Source of the DNA: Incurvaria masculella
Lineage: Eukaryota; Arthropoda; Insecta; Lepidoptera; Incurvariidae
Direction of reading: 5' to 3'
Assembly (NCBI GenBank): GCA_946894095.1
Contig: OX335660.1
Coordinates: 1,369,001 to 1,433,000, forward strand
DNA length: 64,000 nt
The stretch's first letter is position 1. The number at the start of each line of letters is the position of its first letter. Under the pieces are notes generated by a model. That model saw only the letters and a list, made by a program, of their open reading frames with translations, did not search any database and was not told the DNA's origin. A program made the translations under genes and the position numbers. This document shows, one piece after another, positions 30,760 to 41,143 of the stretch.

Positions 30760-31025
30760 GTCTCGGTCTACCGACTGGCCGGCCTTGTTCAGCGGTCACC
30801 TCGGCGCTACATTTTAAATTATAATGAGCATTCGTCTAGACCGCTTTTGGGGACAAAAGCTGTCTCGGTCTACCGACTGGCCGGCCTTGGTCAGCGGTCA
30901 CCTCTGCACGCCGTCGCCGTCGGCGCTACATTTAAAATTATAATGAGCATTCGTCTAGACCGCTTTGGGGACAAAAGCCGTCTCGGTCTGCCGACTGACC
31001 GGCCCTGGTCAGCGGTCTAGACGCA
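30760..31025. repeat. GC-rich tandem repeat, 2.4 copies of 102-118 bp
   Basis: Copies begin GTCTCGGTCTACCGACTGGC at 30760, 30862 and 30980 (third partial, with substitutions). Each full copy ends TCTAGACCGCTTT and GGGGACAAAAGC. Copy 2 has a 15-bp GC-rich insertion. They lie about 150-400 bp upstream of the intact GC-rich ORF and share its composition, so they may be control or origin-type repeats of the same foreign DNA. Confidence 0.8.
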
Positions 31026-31084
31026 TTCATTTTTTGCGAGCTACCTCAGCTTAGCTCCAGTGACTATGCAACCGGAGCTCCAGT

Positions 31085-31235
31085 GACTTTTTTGGTGTTA
31101 CAGAAATGTGATCGATAGTGTTCGAAACCATCGATATTATTAATATTGTAATTGACTATTTCTATAGCACGATGGATTTTTCCACCGATAATGCTCGCCG
31201 AAATAAAAACATTTTGATTTGATTTGATTTGATTC
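31085..31235 (+). mobile_element. 3' end of a LINE with GATTT microsatellite tail
   Basis: A non-coding stretch ends CGCCGAAATAAAAAC ATTTT followed by GATTT repeats (31214-31234). This is the usual simple-repeat terminus of insect RTE/jockey-like elements. No coding part remains. Confidence 0.4.
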
Positions 31236-31868
31236 TACAAAATTGCCATTTTTTTAAGTACTTACAATATTCCGTATTCCACGTAATCATACTTTGATTA
31301 TTTCGCCACATATTTTTACTGTATACCATCAAACTGTAATATATTTACGATTTACATAAAACAGGCCACTGGTGTGCACGGAAAATTAACTTGAGTGCTT
31401 CAGAACACACAAAAGATTTATAACACACTACACAATCGCATTGACTTGAAAAAACACGCCACAGTATTGTGTCAATAAAATAATTTAAGCGTTTCATAAC
31501 TCTAAAAGTTTCGTATTGCGCCACACAATTACATTTATGTGAAAAAATGCTAGAATACAAAGCATAACCTTCAACAATAATTGGCGAAGAAACAAGAACT
31601 ATCGCAAAGCAACAAAAACTTTCTAATAATGTCAGATTCGAAAGCAGTTCTTAGTTCGATTAGCTAGCTTTGTGCAATTATCAGTGCGCGCAATAGTTTC
31701 TTACATGGGCAACTGGATACAAAACAGGTGTAAAGTGCGGGACACAAATGTTTTAATCGTTTGCTTAGCGATGTACAATTGTTATTATTCACAGTTAATA
31801 TTTAGTTAACAAATATTAAGTAAAATGTACTTAAACCTTTGTTTCTTACCACTAAACTATTTATAATT
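31236..31868. other. No recognisable gene
   Basis: AT-rich; only short frames. Confidence 0.4.
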
Positions 31869-32010
31869 GTGTTTACAATTTTTTTTTTGTTTGTTTCTTT
31901 TTTATATGCAACCAAGTTATATTTCTTTTTTTATTCTTTTCCTTTTTTCTCTTATTTGATTTTTTTTCTTTTTTTTCTTTTTTTCCTTTTTCTTTTTTTT
32001 CTTATATATT
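31869..32010. repeat. T-rich pyrimidine tract
   Basis: Low-complexity TTTTCTTTTTT-type sequence over about 140 bp. The plus-strand open frame here is a composition artefact. Confidence 0.8.
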
Positions 32011-32299
32011 ACAAAATATTAGGAAGTATCACAAATGCCTTTCGAGTCATTAGTCCTTTGATGGTGTTACCTGTAGGTAGATGAATGTATCGTATACTTC
32101 TTTATGATTGGTAAATTATTTTCACTTCTCACTGATGGTGTTAACCGTATCACCCCACTGATGACGTTCCTGCGCTGCCACGCGGGCAGCCTGCGCGTAG
32201 CTCATCTCTCCACCGCATCAGTGGGCTCTTCTTACCCCCATCCAATGGTATCCACTCCGTCGACGCTTTGCCCCATCTGCCCGCTACAACACGTTCGTC

Positions 32300-32510
32300 A
32301 TAAAATGACTGCAGTTGTCCTAAATATCTGCAGTCCTAAATATAACACGGTTTTTAGTAATATATACTACAACCCGAAAACCTCGTGTACAATTTCATTA
32401 GGAAATCGTACGGGGGGGATAATGAGATACAGCCCTGTGACAGACGGACGGACAGCGGAGGCTTATTAATAGGGTTCCGTTTTCACCCTTTGGGTACGGA
32501 ACCCTAAAAA
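32300..32510. mobile_element. Lepidopteran dispersed repeat ending in AGGGTTCCGT palindrome
   Basis: Perfect 10-bp inverted arms AGGGTTCCGT (32471-32480) and ACGGAACCCT (32496-32505), preceded by a CAGACGGACGGACAG tract. I know this combination as a very common repeat end in moth and butterfly genomes. The left boundary is uncertain. Confidence 0.6.
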
Positions 32511-32599
32511 GCGCCCAATAATACTGTTATTATCCCGTCCGACGCGCGATTAGTACGGAATTAGCACTGGACTTACCATACAAAAACCGGGTTTTTCCC

Positions 32600-32965
32600 C
32601 TGCTAGGTGGTAGACAAGTCTCGCAACTCCAGAGCGAGATTCATGCGGCAGTGGGGCGAGCGGCGAGTGGCGTGCGGGAGTGTTGTCCCTTCCTCCCGCC
32701 CGTCTGCCTCTCCGAGCGGCCGCGGGTGGGTCCGAAAGGGACGGGTGGGGGCGGCAGCGGCGCAGGGGGCGATTGTGAATTTTGTTCAAAGAAAGCAAAC
32801 GATCTGCTCATTTATTTGTGTGCGATTTAGATATTTGACCGAGCGAAGAGCGAAGCTCGAGCGCGTCTCCGTTTCGGTTTGAGCAAAAATGCTTTTGTAT
32901 TTCCGGCTGTTTTCCTCTACAGGACGCATTTCTCAACCTATTGTCGTGAAATCCGCAACAGATTC
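32600..32965 (+). repeat. GC-rich block plus dispersed repeat (related to 6.16-6.36 kb)
   Basis: 32,620-32,775 is unusually GC-rich (repeated GCGGG/GGGCG), with open frames on both strands that look like composition artefacts. 32,820-32,960 shares TTGACCGAGCG, GTCTCCGTTTCG and CCTCTACAGG.CGCATTTCTCAACC with the copy at 6.16-6.36 kb. Confidence 0.5.
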
Positions 32966-33046
32966 AGTTCGTGATACCGTACATGAGGTTTTCGGGCTGT
33001 GGTACCTATTACCTAACACCGTGTATAGTCGTCAACATATCTGTTT

Positions 33047-33405
33047 AAGGTGGGCCCGTAAGCATCAGAAAATTACGCTCCCCATACAAACGTAGTTTAC
33101 TAATCATTTGAAAACCACGATTCCAATTTGCTTGATAGTATCAAATATCTATGCCTGCACGTGTTTTTTTTTTTTCGAAAAATGTATCCTGTGTCACACA
33201 ACAGAGAAAAGAAAATTTGTATAAAGATTTTATTTTGCCAGCTATTTGATATGCTTTAGATTTTTCAGCAAAACAAAAAACGTGCAGACACAGATATTTA
33301 TTGTAGAATATTGGATACCAAATATCATGTAAATGGGAACAGTGTTTTTGAAATGATTAGTAAACTACGTTTGTATGGGGAACACCGCTTATGGGCCGTT
33401 CTTAA
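33047..33405. mobile_element. Foldback MITE, copy 1
   Basis: Long inverted arms: GGGCCCGTAAGC ... CCCATACAAACGTAGTTTAC at the left, and the complement GTAAACTACGTTTGTATGGG ... TTATGGGCCGTTC at the right, about 70 bp each with mismatches. There is no coding sequence. A second copy lies at 34.66-34.96 kb. Confidence 0.75.
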
Positions 33406-34041
33406 CAGTCGTCAGAGTACAATTAGCAGTTTTTAACAGTTAAAAATTAGTAGCAAACCCAATTTTACATGGGTTCTTTGAGACTTTTCTCTGAATAAAT
33501 ACTGCAAGTAATCCATGAATAACTCACCCAAAATATTGCTGGTAGGTAGATTGGCGGGAGGTTTCACCAAACAGAATCGAATCGAATCTTGGCGAAAGTT
33601 CACAGGAAACAATCAAAATAATTTCGTTTTCGTGGTTGAAACATTCGCCGTTTCAGAACCCTAAAAGTTTTGCAACGTGCGATACAAGGATTTGATTAGC
33701 GACATTACGTAGTATGTAGTACAGTACAGCAGGTGGTACAGATAAAGTTTCGATTTTTTTTACAAAACTGATATTTGAAGAACAATGCGCCGAAACAAAC
33801 GCATTAATCTCACAATAATTTTATATTCAAATAATTTTGTATAGGGTACCGGCAGACTATGACTCCGTCTGTACGGGGCACAGACTCGGGGCAGACTATT
33901 GAACATACGGAAAGAGAATGTTTTGGCGAAACAAATTACCGGAAACGTTGACCTTCACCATGGACCGTGCCTGGGGCGACCGCTCCGCATTTTCAATAGA
34001 GAGATAGACTAGGAGGTCGCAACAAAAATGGTAACGATAAC
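33406..34041. other. No recognisable gene
   Basis: AT-rich single-copy-looking sequence; no element ends seen. Confidence 0.4.
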
Positions 34042-34291
34042 GTAAATGGCTGAAACTGGGTTCACAGTAAAAACACCAACCCTCTGAAGCTAAACGTATC
34101 GGTCTGCTTGCGCTAAGTGGTTGCGTTCCCTAGAAAAGGCGCCTGAAAAAGTAGTTATCGTTATAAGAAAAACATTTGATGCGGTAAATGGCTGCAAATA
34201 ATTCAGCATGAAAGTATCCGTACATACTTACTTAGTAATGCCAAAACTGAATAAATCTTTGGAACATGTGAACCCAGATTCAGCCATTTAC
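34042..34291. mobile_element. MITE with 25-bp terminal inverted repeats
   Basis: Left GTAAATGGCTGAAACTGGGT.. (34042-34066) and right complement (34267-34291) match at 24 of 25 positions. The 250-bp element has no coding sequence. Confidence 0.75.
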
Positions 34292-34660
34292 CTTGACGTG
34301 ACCAAAAATGTCGTGACCTCCCGGAATATGATTACACCGTTTTGAGTAAACCAGGATGTCTGGCAGGTTCGTTAAAACAACCGGCGAGACTGTTTTATGA
34401 TATTGACAACTTATCGCCTGCAAGCAATTAAATTTTACTACCCTTTCCGCCGGTTTTTTAATGTGAAACCGGCGACCATGATTATAAATTAGTTTAGTGC
34501 TTGGGAACTGTCTGGCCTGTGCGCACGAGAGCAGCATGTAAGCAGAGGTATGTAGCTAATTTGTTTTGTTGATTTGCGGAATCTATTTTTGAAACCCACG
34601 AGTAGATATCGTGTCAACACAGGCGGCGCCGCGGAGGTGGTGGTGGCCGAAATCGAAAAG

Positions 34661-34957
34661 TGCCCTTAGCATCAGAAAATTTCGTCTCCCATACAAACGT
34701 AGTTTACTAAGCCATTATTTGAAAAGTACTGTTCCAATTTACCCGTGTCGCCAGGTCTTTGTTTTTTCAAACAAAATTCGTATGAAGATTTTCTTTTTGC
34801 TTTTGTTTGATTCGGTTTGGGTTTTTCAAAAAAACAAAAGCGTGCAGACGCAGATAATTAATGTTTGAAATTAGATATCAATTCAATCGTAACAGTGGTT
34901 TTCAAACGATTAGTAATCTACGTTTGTATGGAGAGCATAGCTTACGGGCCGTTCTTG
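34661..34957. mobile_element. Foldback MITE, copy 2
   Basis: Same family as 33047-33405: arms with CCCATACAAACGTAGTTTAC (left) and CTACGTTTGTATGGAGAGC (right), diverged by several substitutions and 60 bp shorter. Confidence 0.7.
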
Positions 34958-35182
34958 ACAGGATCGCAGCCCGACGATTCGTTCATACGCTTTATTTTCC
35001 GTCGGACTTTAACAAACAATCTTGGTTAAAGTAAATTCGTCGGACTTTAACCGTTTATGTACATTAACCGTAACATATATATATGTAAATATTATAAAAA
35101 AAATTAAGGTAGGCATTTTTAAAATAAAAAAAACATTTTTACTATTATTAATTTATTTTTCTTGATACGTTTACATTAGTAC

Positions 35183-35716
35183 TTAAAAAATCAAATTTTT
35201 GTAATACTTATAATAACCAAGCAATGACACTTTATTTATAGTTGTTAGGAGAGCCTTACACTCTCGTTGGAATCCCTCCATATTTTGTGGGATCTCCAAT
35301 GATTCCTCCTTAACTTTTCCCCTTAGGAAGCAATTACACTTCCAACTCCAACTTGTTTCTAGCTCCTCAATGATTTCTACAAAGTTGTCCGGGAGGCATG
35401 AAACTTCGTCATGGATTTTCTCCAATAGCTCCAGCCCGTGACGCTCATTCAATGGCTCATGTAATGTTTGTTGGAGATATTCTTTGACATTCTGCAAACG
35501 ACACAAAGATATATATAATTTTATTGATTTTATGGATTTTATGGATCTCACTTTAAAATAGTACGTCGAAACACTTTGAAATAAAAGTAGAAGTTACATT
35601 TCTGAATTATTATAAAAAAAAATACTTGTAATTAAATTAAAAATTTATTATCTTACTTCCATTTGTTGTTTGGCGGTCACTAATTGCAGGAATGTTGCTA
35701 ATGTAACGTAATCCAT
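35183..35716 (-). CDS. Small two-exon gene of unknown function (122 aa)
   Basis: Exon 1 (35716-35657) begins at ATG and encodes MDYVTLATFLQLVTAKQQME, ending GAA|GTAAGA. Exon 2 (35491-35183) follows a good acceptor (TTTGTGTCGTTTGCAG) and continues in phase 0 to a TAA. The product is a compact helical protein rich in Leu/Glu (LHEPLNERHGLELLEKIHDE, FVEIIEELETSW) with two Cys and a KVKEESLEIP segment. It has no signal peptide or membrane helix. The frame is clean across both exons and the 165-bp intron has consensus ends, so I think it is a real gene. I do not recognise the family. It could be a transposon-associated or host orphan gene. Confidence 0.5.
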
Positions 35717-36810
35717 TGCTCACTAAAGGTTTTCACGTATAATATTTCAGTGACCGTACTGGTTGCGGTTTCGAGATTGATTGAAAATTTCGTTCACCAA
35801 GTCAACTTTTATATGAATCTGCTTAATAAAGAATCAGGGTCAATAAAATTGAGATCAAATAAATACGTGAAGCCAATTTATTCATTCTATGATTGGTCGA
35901 ATATATCATAAGCATGGAAATATATGCAATTCTGTACTAAGGCGCGCGCTTGCTGATAAATCTGACAAATCCGCCGATTAACCTCATAAACAACTCTCAC
36001 TCTGTAAATACTTTTTCAAAGCCTATGACTTTAATGAAAAAAGTGTGTTGCTTTCATATACGTTCTAAAAATCTGATTATTTGGCCCTGACGCCTTTCTA
36101 GCTTAATCGCATTATTCATATCAAAAGCGTATAAATCGATGTAAGGGAGTACAAAAATAGTCACTGACCTAAGCCGCCGATCAAAATACAGAATTAACCT
36201 CATGCAACATTGCGTTGTTTACATTTGCAAGATATTTAACTTCGAACGAAATGATAAGGGAGCTTGTATTTGAACTCCTGTGTAACTAAGGACCGATTAG
36301 CAGTCTCATTATCATTCGTTGCACAATGATATCTATTCGTTAGATAAAACATCCAGCAATTATGTCACCAGTCCACGGCGTATCAGTTAAACTTGACCTT
36401 TATCGGTTTTTGTGTGCGATCGGAGCCATTCATCAAAGTGTCAACTCAAACGGCTTATTTTTAAACATAATTGTCAGTATCTTGCTGCTAATTGATAAAT
36501 TAGCACCTAATCAAGTGGGAGAGATAACGCTGTCTAATTTGCAATGAATTCATTATGGGCGATTTTGGAATGAGTTCGCTCGCAAGTACAGCAGGCCGAT
36601 CCAACTGAGCGTGACTCATATTCATTGGAATAAGTCTCGTTCTTCGGTAGAGAGATAAAAACTTACTCAACGGGGAGGAAAAGCGCCGATTGCTCCCGTC
36701 AGATGTCGCATAGTCGCTGGTACCCGACATGTACCGTCAAAATCAAATTTTTTAAGGAATTTACGTTCTTGTCGTGTTTGGTTCTGGATATTGTATTAAA
36801 AACTAAGAAA
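35717..36810. other. Intergenic, possible 5' flank of the ISL2EU element
   Basis: No protein-like frames. It presumably contains the left end of the transposon that starts before 36811, but I could not match its inverted termini. Confidence 0.4.
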
Positions 36811-38640
36811 ATGCCACGTTGTTGTGCATATAATTGTGTAAACATCGGAATTCATCGTTTTCCCACTGATCCCAAGTGTGTGCGATCGTGGATCAAAGCA
36901 ATACGACGCAAAAATTGGGTGCCGAGTTCGACAGCTAGGTTATGTCGAGAGCATTTCAAATCTAGCGACTATTATGATGAAAGCAAGTTCACTGGTAAGT
37001 AAAATACCTATACTTTCTTAACAAATCTCATTGCCATATATAAGTAAAAATTTTTAGTAAGTTTAAATTTACTATTGGTAACCTAACCCAAGTACCACTT
37101 GCTCTCTGTTTAGTAATATTTCAACCTGTCTTTACTCAACAATGTATCATTCTTATCACTAGGTCAGTCACGCCTTATATGCACCTTATTTTCATGTAGG
37201 TACTTACCTATTTCGCTACAGTTTATATTTTATAGGATGAGGTTCCTGGGGTTTACTATCAAACAATTTTGACTGAGGGAGTAGCGAAAAAGTCCCTAAA
37301 TAGCGGGAGTGAATATAGAAAAACTACTTTTGCTTAATAAACTCAGTCAGGGAATTTTTATTTATTCTTTCGTGGTAGCACAGCTGAGCGAAAAGAGGTA
37401 ACAGATGTACCCAACAACGAAAATGTAAAGATATGGACATGACTATTGGCGTCTGCCCCTGTACCATCGAAACGTGTCTTTTTCGATCTATACCTCGTTT
37501 TAATGTATAAATAGCTTGGTTTTTATTAATTGGAAACATGAAAAAAATAATAATAATAAAAGTCGTATAATTTTTAAAATGTTTGTAAACCAAACGTCCC
37601 TAGAACGCTAGCTGCGTTTCCCCGCAGGATGGCTGACTCATTGGAAGGCTGGTTCGTCGACTAAAAGCTTCCTAGGAAAGCTTCTTAGGAACTCCTTGGC
37701 GTCAGCTCTGCGGACCGAGCGTTTCAATGTAAAATATGTAAAATAGGTACTTTTATTTTATTATTTTATTTTGTTTCAGGTCTTAAATTAGAAAGAAAAA
37801 TTTTGAAGAAAGGCGCCATCCCCTCTATTTTCTCCTATTCGAAATCTGAAGATCAGTCAAGACGTTCTTTGCGATATGAAGCCCGCCACAATAAAAAAGA
37901 AATGCAAGAAACACTACGGACAATGAACTCAACTTTTCAAGCAAATGAAAATGTTCCTGACGTTGCTTTAGACGTGCAAGTTGAAATGATTATAGAAGAT
38001 AACATTGAAAGTGCTACTGGTGTCATAGAAAAGTTGCATAAATCTACTCAAATCGATGTAGAACAAACTTATGGCTCTATATTACGATTTCAACATGATA
38101 GTGCGGCAATACTATTTTACACAGGGTTTGAGTCATATGAAATTTTTTTATTAGTTTACTCTACATTACATCCAATGGTTGCAAAAATTAATTATTATAC
38201 TCACACTGTTTTAAACGTTTCACACATGGACCAGTTTTTCATCACTTTGATGAAACTACGTCAAAACAAGACATTATTTGAATTGTCTAGATTTTTTAAT
38301 ATTTCCGCTTCAACGGTTTCCAACATATTTATAACATGGGTCAACTTAATTTATCAAATGTGGAGCCAGTTAGACAATTGGCCGGACAGAAGCTTAGTAA
38401 ATTTTTATATGCCTGAATCATTCAAGAAATATGATAAAACTGTGCGTGTTATTTTGGATGGGACAGAGTTTGTTGTGCAGAAACCAGAGAATACTTTAGC
38501 TCAGCAGGCGACATGGAGTAACTATAAACATGCCAACACTTGTATTAGTGGGGGCCACACCAGGTGGATTGCTCTCATATTGCTCTCCTGCTTATGGTGG
38601 GTCAACAAGTGACAGACAAACAATAGAGCGCAGCTCTTTA
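36811..38640 (+). pseudogene. THAP-domain DDE transposase (ISL2EU)
   Basis: Exon 1 (36811-36994) encodes a THAP zinc finger (C-x4-C near the start, HRFPTDP, then LCREHFKSSDY) and ends ACTG|GTAAGT. Exon 2 starts at 37780 after TTTTGTTTCAG and is phase-compatible. It holds an HTH_Tnp_4-type helix-turn-helix (LSRFFNISASTVSNIFITWV) and the DDE_Tnp_4 nuclease start with the first catalytic Asp (VRVILDGTEF). Near 38,550 the frame shifts: the conserved VLVGATPGGL...GGSTSDR segment with the second Asp continues in another frame to about 38,640, where unrelated DNA begins. The final catalytic Glu is missing. The THAP finger would bind the transposon ends. Confidence 0.8.
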
Positions 38641-38659
38641 GCCACCAAATGTCAACGAA

Positions 38660-38855
38660 GCTCTAAATGGGAATTATTGGATGTTACTCACTAAATTATG
38701 CTATTTCGGCTCGAACGATCTTGATTAAATTTGGTAGATGGATACATTGTCCTGGCCCAGTTTGACCCTATTTTGAACCAGCCGTGTGGGCTACTTTTTA
38801 CCCATGAAATAATTTAGCCGACACTAACCCGAGCGGAGCCGGGTACCGCAGCTAG
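38660..38855 (+). mobile_element. Helitron fragment with 3' terminus
   Basis: Ends with stem ACCCG/CGGGT (38827-38844), ACCGCAG and CTAG (38852-38855) followed by T. It truncates the transposase frame on the left; its own 5' end was not identified. Confidence 0.6.
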
Positions 38856-40974
38856 TGCCTTCAATAAATTGGTTATCTCTCTCTATGTGTACAGTCACAA
38901 TATGAGTCAACGTAAATACTATAAAAATGCAGTATTTTCTGCCAGTACAGAAAAGTTGCCCCTGAATTTGGCCAAAATAATGGTGGCTCTTTTTAAGCGT
39001 TAGTTCATCATTTATTAAACTTAAATGTGGTACAGTAGTCGGGTTAATTTCCCGGAATCGTGCACTGTATTCTTCTTCTACCACTGCGTGTTCTCCGAAT
39101 AAGCCATCTGGCGAAGCACCTAGGAAGGGGTGCGTTTCTGACAGAAATATACCGCATTTCCTAACTTCTACACAGTACATGTCTTCAAATTTTGCAATGG
39201 CATATGGCTCGTTAACATTTCCGTGCACAGTAGCCTTAGACGAGAACTCGATAGGACAAATTATTTTTTCAGCGAGATGTTGTTTCGTCGAATCTTTACT
39301 ATGGCAAATAGTATGATAAATACTTGCGCATATATGCGTCTCGTGTAGTTCTTTCCAAAACTTACACTGCTTCTGTTCTCGTGTACTTTCTTCTATTGCC
39401 ATTATTTTGCTTATGGGTACATTTTGCAAATAGAGTCTTTCTAAAGTGTACTCCTCACCACTCTTTCCTAAATAAAAGGAATGGTCCCACTCTACCGCAT
39501 AAGTATTTGCAGGATAAAATGTCTGCTTTATAGGTGCTAATGTATCTCCGAAGTTAATAACTAAATTTCTAACAAAATCAGTTTTTTTTTATGTGACTGG
39601 ACATGGATGGCTAATACCTTGTGGTTCTGTCATGGTATTAGCCCAACACACCACATGGGAACTAGGTGCCATGCCAGGACCTTCCTTATATTGCACGGCT
39701 ACATTGAACTGGATGGAAAACACGAACAATTTTCATTGCCGCTTCGACCATCGTTCATCCAATGCGATGGTACCAACCCGGGCGGGATAAGCCCTACCAC
39801 CTAGTAAGTAAGGAAGGGGACCTACAGCTTAACGTGGAATCCGAACCACGGCCAGCCTCTCTCAACGGTCGAATGGTCACCCATCCAAGACCAGACCGGA
39901 CCCAGCGTTGCTTAACTTCGGAGAGCGATCGCCGAAGTGTCGCGCCACTGGGCCACCGAGGCTGACAGGTATAGCCTACTGGTATGTCAGCATTTTTATG
40001 GGCTCGTAATTGATGTTGGCCCTTTTCCTTTTTCTAAGTAAGTCTTCGCACTTGATTGGTGACGCATGGAATAGTTTGGTTGGTTGTTTGAAGGTCATGA
40101 CCCTTTGCGTGCAGACTTGGTGCAGTAACATGCACTTAGCCCTCACCATGTGCTCGACACCGAACAACGTAGCGAGCACATGCTTGCAATGCGCTTCGGT
40201 ACTACTACCTGCCGCACATTCACAGTGTGTCTCCTCTATGGATCCGCAGCCATTTCTCCGTTTTACGTCCACAACATAAAGCACCTTCTTCATGCTGACG
40301 CCTTGCACTGTGTCTTGATGTATGTGTGATTGTTTATTGTAGCAGCGCGAGCCGTGAGCAAGTGCCGGCTTTCATACAACTGTAATGCATTGCTGGTCTT
40401 CTTCAGGAATCTATAATAGATATGAAATCAATAAATACAATGTGTAAAGAGTGTCACGTCAGACACTAGGATTCGACGACATAAATAGAGCTCAGGATAG
40501 GTTGAATAGTAATTTTGATTACCGTTCTGTGAACATTTGGATGAGGTGTTTTGTGAGGGGAGGCAGTGCTGTATCAGCATTGATGTCCTTGTACAATTCT
40601 CCCGGGGGTGTAATCATTTGATTATCTGCATTGTCTCCCGATTGCGCTGCATTACGGAATGTTCATCATATGCTGCTAATCTAAAATAAACGTTAAATTA
40701 AGAATTAAAAGTTTAATTTCACACAAGTATAATTTAACCTAACTTCTGTTAAATAGAGGCACCTACCTGCGATTGTTCCAAAAACTGAGATGTAAATGAC
40801 CTAAATAAAGCCAAGATAACAGGTTATTCAGAGAAGTACCTATTTTTTATTGTTTTGAATAAGATTTCAGTCATACACTTACCGCAGAATAAGATCGCCT
40901 TTTTTCTCAGTAGTTGCAGCCTTTCTTTTACGCAGTTCTTCTTTTAACTGCATTACAGTCCACGTAGAATACAT
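38856..40974 (-). pseudogene. SAP / SWIM-like / YqaJ nuclease protein (ISL2EU second gene)
   Basis: Exon 1 (40974-40883) encodes a SAP motif (MQLKEELRKRKAATTEKKGD) and ends CG|GTAAGT. Exon 2 is 40800-40767. A further exon around 40,680-40,530 is frameshifted. Then comes a zinc-binding SWIM-like cluster (CECAAGSSTEAHCKHVLATL) at 40,150-40,220, with a frameshift near 40,308. After a SINE interruption (39583-39965) the YqaJ/lambda-exonuclease-type domain follows (39570-38824) with HGNVNEPYAIAKFE, GASPDGLFGE and VVEEEY; a Glu replaces the usual Lys-containing E-x-K end. YqaJ proteins of this element family are thought to act as exonucleases in transposition. Confidence 0.75.
39583..39965 (-). mobile_element. 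5S-rRNA-type SINE
   Basis: Reading the minus strand from 39965: GCCTCGGTGGCCCAGTGGCG, then a tract strongly resembling the internal control region of 5S rRNA (CGAAGTTAAGCAACGCTGGG, then CTTGGATGGGTGACC). After that is a body related to 8.17-8.29 kb, and an A-rich tail (T-run at 39582-39591). It lies within the YqaJ coding sequence. Open frames on the plus strand here are incidental. Confidence 0.65.
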
Positions 40975-41143
40975 TTTAGGTGGGCTCCTACAATATTTTC
41001 GTCCAAATTATAATATAACACCACAGATTAAGAATCTCAGAAAGTAATGCAGTCGAAATTCGAAGCAGAAACAGTCCGTGTTCATATAACCTCAAAATTT
41101 CAAGGGTACCAACTACTGTGGCGCCATCTGCGATTAGCTTTGC
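40975..41143. other. Short spacer
   Basis: Likely the right end of the ISL2EU element and junction with the next block; the termini were not resolved. Confidence 0.3.

Larger units (their letters stand above)
36811..40974. mobile_element. ISL2EU-type DNA transposon, inactive
   Basis: Two convergent genes define the type: a plus-strand THAP-domain DDE transposase and a minus-strand SAP/SWIM-like/YqaJ nuclease protein. Both are broken by frameshifts. A Helitron end (to 38855) lies between them and a 5S-type SINE (39583-39965) interrupts the nuclease gene. The terminal inverted repeats were not identified by eye. Confidence 0.75.

Noticed and set aside
31839..32084. Phe-rich 81-codon plus-strand frame
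   Set aside because: Produced by the T-rich tract; low complexity.
32550..32882. GC-rich frames on both strands
   Set aside because: GGGCG/GCGGG low complexity opens frames in both directions; no domain-like composition, and they lie next to a dispersed repeat.
39593..39804. Two 65-codon plus-strand frames
   Set aside because: Lie inside the antisense of the SINE.
39780..39965. Possible 5S rRNA gene
   Set aside because: Only the internal control region resembles 5S. The ends do not, and the sequence runs into a SINE body with an A-tail inside another gene.
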